From contig JAQWQC010000009.1 in the NCBI GenBank assembly GCA_029245025.1, positions 1 through 55,972 of the forward strand: a stretch of DNA of 55,972 bases. The letters run 5' to 3'. A program made the position numbers and the translations under genes. A model generated the notes under the pieces. It had not been told where the DNA came from. It worked only from the letters and a program-made list of their open reading frames with translations, and did no database searches. Shown here piece after piece: positions 1 through 7,800 of this stretch. Each line of letters begins with the position of its first letter. The stretch's first letter is position 1. Origin of the DNA: Rhodospirillaceae bacterium. GTDB lineage: Bacteria > Pseudomonadota > Alphaproteobacteria > Rhodospirillales > Rhodospirillaceae.

Positions 1-39
1 CGCCGTCACGTCCAAAATCGTGCTGTCGCTATCAACCAT
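1..39 (-). CDS. N-terminus of a gene cut by the left edge (possibly KpsF/GutQ-type isomerase)
   Basis: On the minus strand an ATG at 39 opens a frame that stays open to the window edge, giving MVDSDSTILDVTA. Only 13 codons are visible, so the product cannot be read from the sequence. The idea that it is a KpsF/GutQ arabinose-5-phosphate isomerase rests only on context: in many Rhodospirillales genomes that gene follows RNase D on the same strand, ahead of the lpt genes. No clear ribosome binding site is seen before the ATG, which lowers confidence. Confidence 0.3.
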   Translation of the reverse strand, partial: MVDSDSTILDVTA

Positions 40-64
40 CGTGGGGCCCAGAGTATTCAATCAG

Positions 65-133
65 AATGATTTCAATCATTTATCGTATCCGATTCCGCCG
101 AATTCGGCGACCCCCAACACGCAAAGACGTGTT
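65..133. promoter_or_regulatory. Cluster of short inverted repeats between RNase D and the left-edge gene
   Basis: Three perfect inverted repeats lie close together: AATGATT-tc-AATCATT at 65-80, the 14-bp palindrome CGCCGAATTCGGCG at 96-109, and AACACG-caaaga-CGTGTT at 116-133. They sit in the gap after the RNase D stop and before the putative start at 39. They could be RNA hairpins between two co-transcribed genes or protein binding sites. None has a following T-run on the minus strand, so a simple terminator is not indicated. Confidence 0.35.
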
Positions 134-198
134 CGGGTTCATTCCGCTACCATGCCGGCGCGCCGTCTGCCGGTTGCCGGTTGCCAGAATATATAGGG

Positions 199-810
199 TT
201 AGTGAGAGAAAATATCGAGCTCTGGCCAACCGGCGAGGTCGAGCTCTGCACGACGCGGCAGAAAATCGAAACACGCCCGGGCCATATCGGTTCGACCTTC
301 TCTCTCGAGCATAACGTCAAGCTTCGCCATAAGCGCATGCAGATACAACACATCGGAGGCCGCGTAGATCATCTGCTGGTCCGTGAGCGTTTCCGCACCC
401 CAATCGGAGGACTGCTGCTCCTTCGACAAATCCACGCCGAGCAATTCGCGACACAGGTCCTTCAGACCGTGGCGGTCGGTATAGGTCCGCACCAGCTTCG
501 ACGCTATCTTGGTGCAGTAAACCGGCGCTGCAGGAACGCCGAGAAATTTATCCATGACCGCAATATCGAAACGGCCGAAGTGGAATAGCTTCAGGACATC
601 GGGATTCGCCAGGAGAGCGCACATATTCGGCGCATCGAAAGGGCCGGGTGAAAATTTCACGAGGTGGGCATTGCCATCGCCGGACGAGAGCTGCGCTACA
701 CACAGCCGGTCACGGTTGGGGTTCAGGCCCATGGTCTCTGTATCGATAGCGACGACCGGACCAAGGTCCAGACCGTCTGGTAAATCCCCGTGGTGGAGTT
801 CTATCGCCAC
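199..810 (-). CDS. rnd: Ribonuclease D-like 3'-5' exonuclease (short form)
   Basis: A 203-residue DEDD-family exonuclease that probably trims RNA 3' ends in the cytoplasm. The Exo I motif is visible as D23-T-E25 in AIDTETMGL, and a C-terminal YAASDVLYL stretch gives the Exo III tyrosine and aspartate of the DEDDy class. The protein ends soon after the nuclease domain, so it lacks the HRDC domains of the roughly 375-residue Escherichia coli RNase D; this short form is common in Alphaproteobacteria. The start is a GTG at 810 with a GGACGG-like site just upstream. The gene points away from the tRNA-Leu gene's 3' end and lies downstream of it on the same strand, so it may share its transcript. 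Confidence in the family is high; the exact substrate is not known. Confidence 0.88.
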   Translation of the reverse strand: MAIELHHGDLPDGLDLGPVVAIDTETMGLNPNRDRLCVAQLSSGDGNAHLVKFSPGPFDAPNMCALLANPDVLKLFHFGRFDIAVMDKFLGVPAAPVYCTKIASKLVRTYTDRHGLKDLCRELLGVDLSKEQQSSDWGAETLTDQQMIYAASDVLYLHALMAKLDVMLEREGRTDMARACFDFLPRRAELDLAGWPELDIFSH

Positions 811-846
811 GACCCGTCCGTTCTTTTAATCGTCAATCCAGAAAAG

Positions 847-933
847 TGGTGCCCAGGAGAAGACTCGAACTTCCACGACCTTGCGGCCACATGCACCTGA
901 AGCATGCGCGTCTACCAATTCCGCCACCTGGGC
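847..933 (-). tRNA. tRNA-Leu (anticodon CAG)
   Basis: The minus strand folds as a class II tRNA: acceptor stem GCCCAGG/CCTGGGC, D-arm GCGGAATTGGTAGACGC, anticodon stem CATGC/GCATG around the loop TTCAGGT with anticodon CAG, a variable arm TGGCCGCAAGGTCG, and T-arm with GTTCGAGTC. The CCA end is encoded. The long variable arm and D-arm sequence are those of leucine tRNAs. Length is 87 nt including CCA. Confidence 0.96.
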
Positions 934-978
934 ATAGGCCAACACCTGAATAAGGCGCCGGGACTTAGGGCGGCAAGG

Positions 979-1006
979 GATATAGCCTGCGCCCTGGCTT
1001 TGTCAA
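979..1006 (-). promoter_or_regulatory. Sigma-70-like promoter of tRNA-Leu
   Basis: On the minus strand a perfect TTGACA (-35, plus coordinates 1001-1006) is followed after 16 nt by TATATC (-10, 979-984). Transcription would start near 972, about 40 nt before the mature tRNA 5' end at 933, a normal leader length. It is the best sigma-70 match noticed in the window. Confidence 0.65.
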
Positions 1007-1175
1007 CGAAACCCTTTGTTTTCTTGGCCTACCGGGCCGTTAATGACTGAGCCTAATCCCAGACAAACCCTGGTTTTATTGCCATACCAAAGCAACTATG
1101 CGAGCTTCCAACCTTGCCTCGGCCTTTCGAAATTGGCCCGGCACACTACTCACCTGCTCTATGGAAGGACCTGAG

Positions 1176-2153
1176 ATGAAGAACCGGCTGGTTACAGTTT
1201 TTGGGGGCTCTGGTTTTGTCGGACGAAATATTGTGCGCCGCCTCGCCGACGCCGGGGCGCGGGTCCGCGTCGCTGTCCGGGACACAGAAAAAGCATGTTT
1301 CTTGAGAACCTGTGGAGATCTAGGTCAAGTCAGTTTGATCCCGACGTCTATCACCTCAGACGACGAAGTAGCGCGCGCTATCGAAGGCGCCGATACAGTC
1401 GTGAATTGCGTTGGGGTGCTTTACGAACGCGGAGCCCGAACCTTCGATGCCATTCATGTTCAGGGCGCGGCGCGAATTGCTAATGCTGCAGCACAGGCCG
1501 GAGCAAAAAATCTTGTTCATCTCTCGGCGTTGGGCGCAGACCTCAATGCTTTGTCTAAGTACGCTCGATCAAAGGCAGCCGGTGAAACGGCGGTCTTAGA
1601 AGCATTTCCCGATGCAGCATTCCTTCGCCCCAGTGTCATTTTCGGCACCGAAGATGGCTTCTTTAATATGTTTGCTAATTTGGCACGGATTTTCGGTGTC
1701 TTGCCTTACTACTCGAAGATCGTGCCTCACGCGGATGGTGGGGGCGGAACAAAATTCCAGCCTGTCTATGTGGGTGATGTCGCGGATGCGGCTGTTACGA
1801 TTCTAAAAAAAGACGGACATGGCGGACAAACCTATGAGTTAGTCGGTCCGACAGTCTATGACATGCGCGAGATCTTGGAGATGGTGAGCCAATACACAGA
1901 CCGGTCCGTATGGATTTGTGGATTACCGTTTTGGGTGGCCCGCATTCAGGCACTATTTCTGCAGTACCTGCCGACACCCTTGCTGACGCCAGATCAGGTC
2001 AAATTACTAGAAGTGGATAACGTTGCGGACGGCTCTCAGCCGGGCTTGTCTGATCTTGGTATTTCGGCCGTTACGGCGGAAACCATTGTCCCTACTTACC
2101 TGCGCCGGTTCAGACCCTATCAGCAGCGCAAGAAGTTACGTCTGAGCAATTAG
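1176..2153 (+). CDS. Complex I NDUFA9-family NAD(P)-binding protein
   Basis: A 325-residue atypical short-chain dehydrogenase/NAD-dependent epimerase-fold protein. The N-terminal nucleotide-binding motif GGSGFVGR (residues 10-17) follows the first beta strand, and the next strand VRVAVRD is typical of NADP binders. The family includes the mitochondrial complex I subunit NDUFA9; bacterial members sit outside the nuo operon and may act in quinone or lipid metabolism, but the reaction is not established. The ATG at 1176 is chosen because AAGGA lies 6 nt before it; an in-frame ATG at 1161 and a longer frame from 1098 lack this. It converges with uppP, whose stop lies 30 nt beyond its own. NDUFA9-uppP-gltDB proximity is a familiar arrangement in Rhodospirillales. 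Confidence 0.88.
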   Translation: MKNRLVTVFGGSGFVGRNIVRRLADAGARVRVAVRDTEKACFLRTCGDLGQVSLIPTSITSDDEVARAIEGADTVVNCVGVLYERGARTFDAIHVQGAARIANAAAQAGAKNLVHLSALGADLNALSKYARSKAAGETAVLEAFPDAAFLRPSVIFGTEDGFFNMFANLARIFGVLPYYSKIVPHADGGGGTKFQPVYVGDVADAAVTILKKDGHGGQTYELVGPTVYDMREILEMVSQYTDRSVWICGLPFWVARIQALFLQYLPTPLLTPDQVKLLEVDNVADGSQPGLSDLGISAVTAETIVPTYLRRFRPYQQRKKLRLSN

Positions 2154-2183
2154 TAACGTTGACATTGGTATTTGGGTTTGAAC

Positions 2184-2987
2184 TCAAATCCAACCATAGG
2201 TAAACGCCAGTAAAGTGATCCCGAGAATAACCCGGTAGATGACGAACGGCGTAAAGGATGACCTTTGAAGCCATGCCATCAACGCTGCGATGGAAATGAT
2301 AGCCGTTACAAAAGAGAGCCCAGCGGCAACGAGAGCGCCGCGCGTCAGCGCAAGATCATCTGCCTCGTAAATATTGAGCCCAAGCCACAAGCCTGACGCA
2401 GCGATGGTCGGAATCGATAGCAACATCGAAAATCGGGCGGCTTCGGCTCGTTCGAAGCCAAGAAACCTGGCGGCTGTTATGGTAATTCCAGACCGGCTCG
2501 TCCCGGGAATCAAAGCAAAAATTTGCGCCACACCAATCACCAGAACATCCAGATAAGAAGAATGGCCGAGTTTTTTTACGGTCATAGACATCCGGTCAGC
2601 CGCATACAGCAAAAGGCCAAAACCTAGAGTTGCCCAGCCGATGATTTCAATCGAGCGCAAACCGTCCCCTATGTACGCATCAAATAGATAACCAGCACCA
2701 AGCACGGGAATAGTTGCCACCAGAACTTGCCCCGCAAGACGAGCGCCTGGATCGCGGCGCCCTATAAGCAGCCGGCAAACACCGTTCACCATGGCAAACA
2801 GATCTTGCCAAAAGTAGATCATCACCGCGCCCAACGTGCCGACATGCACTGCAACGTCGAGCAGCAGGCCCTGATCGGGCCAATCGGCGACAATCGGCAC
2901 CAATATCAAGTGACCAGACGAACTGATCGGTAAAAATTCAGTGATGCCCTGGACTACGGCCAACACAACAATTTGGGTCAAAGCCAC
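2184..2987 (-). CDS. uppP: Undecaprenyl-diphosphate phosphatase
   Basis: A 267-residue polytopic inner-membrane enzyme of the BacA/UppP family, which dephosphorylates undecaprenyl pyrophosphate to recycle the lipid carrier for peptidoglycan and polysaccharide synthesis. Both family signatures are present: VQGITEFLPISSSGHL near residue 13 (the glutamate-rich first motif) and the PGTSRSG motif in the second half. Hydrophobic segments cover most of the protein and the length is typical (about 265-275). It faces away from gltD across a 383-nt region and converges with the NDUFA9-like gene. Loss or overexpression of this enzyme affects bacitracin sensitivity in other bacteria; nothing unusual is seen here. 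Confidence 0.95.
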   Translation of the reverse strand: MALTQIVVLAVVQGITEFLPISSSGHLILVPIVADWPDQGLLLDVAVHVGTLGAVMIYFWQDLFAMVNGVCRLLIGRRDPGARLAGQVLVATIPVLGAGYLFDAYIGDGLRSIEIIGWATLGFGLLLYAADRMSMTVKKLGHSSYLDVLVIGVAQIFALIPGTSRSGITITAARFLGFERAEAARFSMLLSIPTIAASGLWLGLNIYEADDLALTRGALVAAGLSFVTAIISIAALMAWLQRSSFTPFVIYRVILGITLLAFTYGWI

Positions 2988-3054
2988 GGCGTACCCCAGA
3001 TTACGGCTGCAGCGGTGTTATATCACGGGGCTGATTCGTCAAACAGCTACAGTT

Positions 3055-3078
3055 TAGTAAACATATGTTTACTATAAT
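3055..3078 (+). promoter_or_regulatory. 20-bp perfect palindrome overlapping a TATAAT box
   Basis: TAGTAAACATATGTTTACTA at 3055-3074 is a perfect 20-bp palindrome, and a consensus TATAAT at 3073-3078 overlaps its right end. This geometry fits an operator placed on a promoter core. It lies in the divergent gap between uppP and gltD, about 295 nt before the gltD start, and no convincing -35 is visible, which fits an activated or extended promoter. The binding protein is unknown. A weaker palindrome GCATATATGC lies at 3147-3156. Confidence 0.5.
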
Positions 3079-3225
3079 GTCCGCTTTAAATAGCATCTCG
3101 TGCCAGGAAAACCGCGGGACGCTGCTAATTTATAGATATTTGGTCAGCATATATGCCTTATAAAGTGGTTTTTCATGGCCAGACTAGATTCCGCCCGGTA
3201 TAGTATTAGACAATAAACGAACTAT

Positions 3226-3360
3226 GCCCGAATAAACGGGCTCCGGGGATACGGACACGGCCGAGAAACGGCCATTTTTCGATCCAAATAGCATATATCC
3301 GCTGTAGCTCAGGCTGAGGTGGACGACGACGCCATTTCCTAACGCGGCGTCGACAGGAGG
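3226..3360 (+). promoter_or_regulatory. Structured 5' leader of gltD with three hairpins
   Basis: Three stem-loops stand in series before gltD: GCCCG-aataaa-CGGGC (3226-3241), GGCCG-agaaa-CGGCC followed by ATTTTT (3259-3279), and CGACGCC/GGCGTCG (3327-3352) ending 2 nt before the AGGAGG ribosome binding site at 3355-3360. The second looks like a small intrinsic terminator inside the leader, and the third could occlude the ribosome site. This is consistent with attenuation or RNA-level control of glutamate synthase, but it matches no riboswitch class that I recognise. Confidence 0.45.
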
Positions 3361-3370
3361 AAGCCGACCC

Positions 3371-4840
3371 ATGAGCCAAAAAAAATCACGGCCCATGCTA
3401 CAATTTACCCGGCTCGGTCAGGACTGGCCCGACAAACGGCCAGCCGAAGACCGTCGCCGGGATTTTGGCGAAATTTATGGTCAGTACTCCAATGATAAGG
3501 CTGGAGATCAAGCTTCCCGCTGCGAACAGTGCGGCATACCGTTCTGTCAGGTGCACTGTCCGGTTCAGAACAATATTCCCGATTGGTTGAAATTGACCGC
3601 CGAAGGACGGCTTGAAGAAGCCTACGCAGTTTCCTCAGCGACCAATAACATGCCCGAGATTTGTGGCCGCATTTGTCCGCAAGATCGATTATGTGAAGGC
3701 TCATGCGTGCTTGAACAGTCAACCCACGGCACCGTGACTATTGGATCGGTTGAGAAGTACATCACCGACACAGCTTGGGAAAACGGGTGGGTTAAACCCG
3801 TCACTCCACTTCAAGAATTGGATCAGTCTGTCGCCATAATTGGCGCCGGACCAGGCGGCATGGCAGCAGCAGAAGAATTACGCAAAATTGGCTACGCGGT
3901 TCATGTCTATGATCGGTACGATCGGATTGGCGGACTGCTTACCTATGGCATTCCAAATTTTAAACTCGAGAAAGAGGTTGTGCAGCGACGTGCCACTTTG
4001 CTGGAAGATTCCGGCGTCGTTTTCCATCTCAACGTCAATATCGGTGAAGACATTAGTTTTTCAGATATACGCGAAAAGCATGATGCGGTCCTAGTAACGA
4101 CCGGTGTTTATAAGGCGCGTGCACTAACCAATCCTGGGGTTGGGGCTTTAGGCGTATTTCCAGCGATGACTTATCTGACGGCTTCTAACCGCAAAGGTTT
4201 AGGTGACGCCGTACCGGCGTTCGACGACGGCACACTGAATGCGGAAGGTAAAAACATTGTCGTGGTAGGCGGTGGCGACACCGCCATGGACTGCATCCGG
4301 TCTGCCGTTCGGCAAGGAGCTAAATCGGTGAAGTGCCTGTATCGCCGTGACCGAGACAACATGCCGGGCTCGCAACGAGAAGTTACCAACGCCATTGAAG
4401 AGGGCGTCGAGTTTATTTGGCTGTCATCGCCAGAAGCCGTTTTGCACAATGAAGAAAATATTGCGACTGGTGTGCGCGCGGTGCGCATGCGCCTTGGAAC
4501 GCCAGATGCTTCTGGTCGCGCTAAACCCGAAGTTATAGGGGGCTCTCAGTTCGTTCTTCCGGCTGATCTCGTTATCGAAGCACTGGGTTTTGACCCCGAG
4601 GACCTGCCAGGTCTATTCGGAGAACCAGACCTAAGTGTGACTCGCTGGGGCACCCTCAAGATCGACTACCGCACATTGATGACCAATATGGATGGTGTGT
4701 TTGCTGCCGGCGACATCGTCCGTGGCGCCTCTCTTGTGGTTTGGGCGATCCGTGACGGCCGCGACGCCGCGGCCAATATCGAAAAATATTTAACTGCTAA
4801 GGCCAAGAAGTCTTCCTCGCCTTTGCGTAAAGTTAGTTAA
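3371..4840 (+). CDS. gltD: Glutamate synthase (NADPH) small subunit
   Basis: A 489-residue flavoprotein subunit of NADPH-dependent glutamate synthase (GOGAT). It takes electrons from NADPH through FAD and iron-sulfur clusters to the large subunit, which makes two glutamates from glutamine and 2-oxoglutarate. Cysteines 51, 54, 59 and 63 and a second set at 98, 102, 108 and 112 form the N-terminal iron-sulfur region. The FAD-binding IIGAGPGG lies near residue 156, the NADPH-binding VVGGGDTAMD in the second half, and a C-terminal AAGDIVRGA closes the FAD site. Length is typical (about 480). The ATG at 3371 has AGGAGG 10 nt upstream. It precedes gltB by 11 nt, a standard operon in which the small subunit comes first. 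Confidence 0.96.
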   Translation: MSQKKSRPMLQFTRLGQDWPDKRPAEDRRRDFGEIYGQYSNDKAGDQASRCEQCGIPFCQVHCPVQNNIPDWLKLTAEGRLEEAYAVSSATNNMPEICGRICPQDRLCEGSCVLEQSTHGTVTIGSVEKYITDTAWENGWVKPVTPLQELDQSVAIIGAGPGGMAAAEELRKIGYAVHVYDRYDRIGGLLTYGIPNFKLEKEVVQRRATLLEDSGVVFHLNVNIGEDISFSDIREKHDAVLVTTGVYKARALTNPGVGALGVFPAMTYLTASNRKGLGDAVPAFDDGTLNAEGKNIVVVGGGDTAMDCIRSAVRQGAKSVKCLYRRDRDNMPGSQREVTNAIEEGVEFIWLSSPEAVLHNEENIATGVRAVRMRLGTPDASGRAKPEVIGGSQFVLPADLVIEALGFDPEDLPGLFGEPDLSVTRWGTLKIDYRTLMTNMDGVFAAGDIVRGASLVVWAIRDGRDAAANIEKYLTAKAKKSSSPLRKVS

Positions 4841-4851
4841 GGACGATTAAT

Positions 4852-7800
4852 ATGGCACCGAAAGATATTGAATCTCCTCTGGGTGAAGAGTCAGGCGAAG
4901 ACTTCGTGCGCAATTGGAAGGCCAACGCCTCACTCTTGCAGGACGCATCTAGCTATAGCCCGGCGTGGGAGCATGACAATTGCGGTGTCGGCATGGTCGT
5001 TTCCATCGACGGTACCCCTCGACGGGATGTGGTCGTCGCCGGAATTGAGGCTCTTAAGGTCCTTTATCACCGAGGTGCTGTTGACGCCGACGGAAAAACT
5101 GGCGACGGCGCCGGCATTCACGTCGAAGTGCCGCAAGACTTTTTCCGTGAGCACATCATTCGAACCGGGCACGAATTAGCCGAAAGCGAAACCCTCGCAG
5201 TCGGCATGGTGTTCTTGCCTAAGTCTGACTTACAGGCCCAAGAAACCTGCCGCACCATTGTCGAAAGCGAAGTGCTCGCAGCTGGCTACACCATTTATGG
5301 CTGGCGACAAGTGCCTGTAGACATCTCGGTTATTGGTGAAAAAGCAAACGCCACTCGGCCAGAAATCGAACAGATTATGTTGTCCAACCCCCGTGACCTG
5401 GATACTGACACCCTCGAACGCGATCTTTATGTGGTGCGCCGTCGGATTGAGAAACGGGTAATTAACGAATCAATCAATGACTTCTACATCTGCTCGCTGT
5501 CGGGACGTTCCATTATCTACAAGGGCATGTTTCTCGCTGAGCAATTGACGACATTTTATCCTGACTTGCTCGATGAGCGGTTCGTGTCGTCTTTCGCTAT
5601 TTACCATCAACGGTACTCGACCAACACCTTCCCGACTTGGAGATTGGCTCAACCGTTCCGCATGCTCGCTCACAACGGCGAAATCAACACGCTTCTGGGC
5701 AACGTTAACTGGATGGCAGCGCATGAGTGCCGTCTAGCATCTGAATTGTTCGGAGACAGCATCGAAGACCTCAAACCGATTATTCAGAAAGGCAGCTCGG
5801 ATTCAGCCGCACTGGACTCCGTATACGAATTAATTTGCCGATCTGGCCGAGATGCCACGATGGCCAAGTCATTGATGATTCCTGAGAGCATTAGTCAGAA
5901 CGCAATCATGCCGGACAAACACCGCGCGCTGTTTGCCTACTGCAACGCTGTAATGGAGCCGTGGGATGGACCGGCCGCAATCTGCGCCACAGATGGCCGC
6001 TGGATCATTGCTGGCATGGATCGCAACGGTCTACGACCGATGCGCTACACCCTGACGAAAACAGGCCTGCTTATTGTTGGATCTGAGACAGGCATGGTAC
6101 GCGTCCCGAATGCGGACATAGACGAAAAGGGGCGCGTTGGTCCTGGCGAAATGATCGCCATTGATATGCAAAAAGGTGAGTTTCACCGCGATACAGAACT
6201 CAAAAATCTACTTGCAAACGCGCACCCCTACCAGGAGTGGGTTAAGAAAACGACGCACCTTGATACGAAAGTCACAGACGAGGCTCCAGAAACAGGTACG
6301 CTCTCAGCGGAAGATCTACGTCGCCGCCAAGTTACCTATGGCATGACCATGGAAGATCTTGAGTTGATCCTGCACCCCATGGTGGTTGATGCCAAGGAAG
6401 CAACAGGTTCGATGGGCGATGACGCGCCGCTCGCCGTGCTATCCGATCAATACAGAGGACTGCATAATTTCTTCCGGCAAAATTTCAGCCAGGTGACCAA
6501 TCCTCCGATCGATAGTCTTCGTGAGTCGCGAGTCATGACCCTCAACACACGCCTTGGTAATTTAGGGAACATACTAGATGCCGATGCAAGCCAGTGCGAT
6601 GTCTTGCAGTTGCAGAGCCCGGTCCTAACAAATGGGCAGTATCAAATGCTGCGGGATCACATGGGCGACAAGGCCGTCGATATCGATTGCACCTTTGACT
6701 CCACAGGCAAGACGAAGAATGCGCTACGAAAGGCCGTCTCTCGCATACAAAAAGAAGCAGAAGACGCCGTGCGTGGTGGCTGCACATATGTCGTGTTAAC
6801 GGATTACACCGTCGGACCTGGTCGCGCGCCCATGCCCATGATTCTGGCGACCGGTGCGGTCCACACCCATTTGAGGCGTCAAAAACTACGGACATTTACC
6901 TCTCTCAACGTCCGCTCGGGTGAATGTCTTGATACGCATTACTTTGCGGTTCTTATTGGCGTCGGTGCGACGACAGTCAATGCCTACCTGGCACAAGAAG
7001 CAATTGCAGACCGGCATGCCAAGGGCTTGTTTGGGGACGCCTCACTCAGCGACACAATGGCTCGTTACAAAAAGGCGATCGACGAAGGTCTACGCAAAAT
7101 CATGTCTAAAATGGGCATCTCAGTCATCAGCTCCTATCGGGGCGGCTATAATTTTGAAGCCGTCGGCTTATCGCGCTCGTTGGTTGCTGAATTCTTCCCA
7201 GGCATGACCTCTCGGATATCTGGCATCGGCATGCCGGGCATCCAAAAGAAAGTTAAGGCGCAGCACCGGCTTGCCCACAGGCCAGGTGTGGTCACTCTGC
7301 CGGTCGGTGGGTTCTACCGGTATCGCGCTCAATCTGGAGATGCCCATAGTTTTGATGGTCGGTTGATCCATACATTGCAGGCCGCCGTCGAAAAAGACAG
7401 CTACCAAATCTTCCAGCGGTATTCAGAAGGCATGCGCAAACTACCTCCGATTAATTTGCGTGATTTACTCGATTTCCGACCCGTAGACGAGACAATCCCG
7501 CCGGAGAAAGTGGAATCAACCACAGAAATCCGGAAACGTTTTGTCACCCCAGGCATGTCTCTTGGCGCCTTGAGCCCAGAAGCACACGGCACACTAAACA
7601 TCGCCATGAATCGAATTGGTGCGAAATCGGACTCTGGCGAAGGTGGCGAAGACCGCAAGCGCTACAAACCGGCCTCAAATGGCGACAACGCCAACTCTGC
7701 AATTAAACAGATCGCGTCTGGACGCTTCGGCGTGACAGCGGAGTATCTGAACCAGTGCCGGGAAATTGAAATCAAAGTAGCGCAAGGCGCCAAGCCCGGA

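Noticed and set aside
181-588. Plus-strand open frame of 135 codons opposite RNase D
   Set aside because: It is antisense to a gene with intact catalytic motifs, and its translation is arginine- and histidine-rich without domain character.
2174-2191. Imperfect inverted repeat GGGTTTGAactCAAATCC between NDUFA9-like and uppP genes
   Set aside because: The loop is too tight, one pair is a wobble, and it overlaps the uppP stop with no T-run; too weak to call a terminator.
3184-3396. Minus-strand frame of 70 codons across the gltD leader
   Set aside because: It runs over the hairpins and the gltD start, has no clear ribosome site, and its translation looks like chance.
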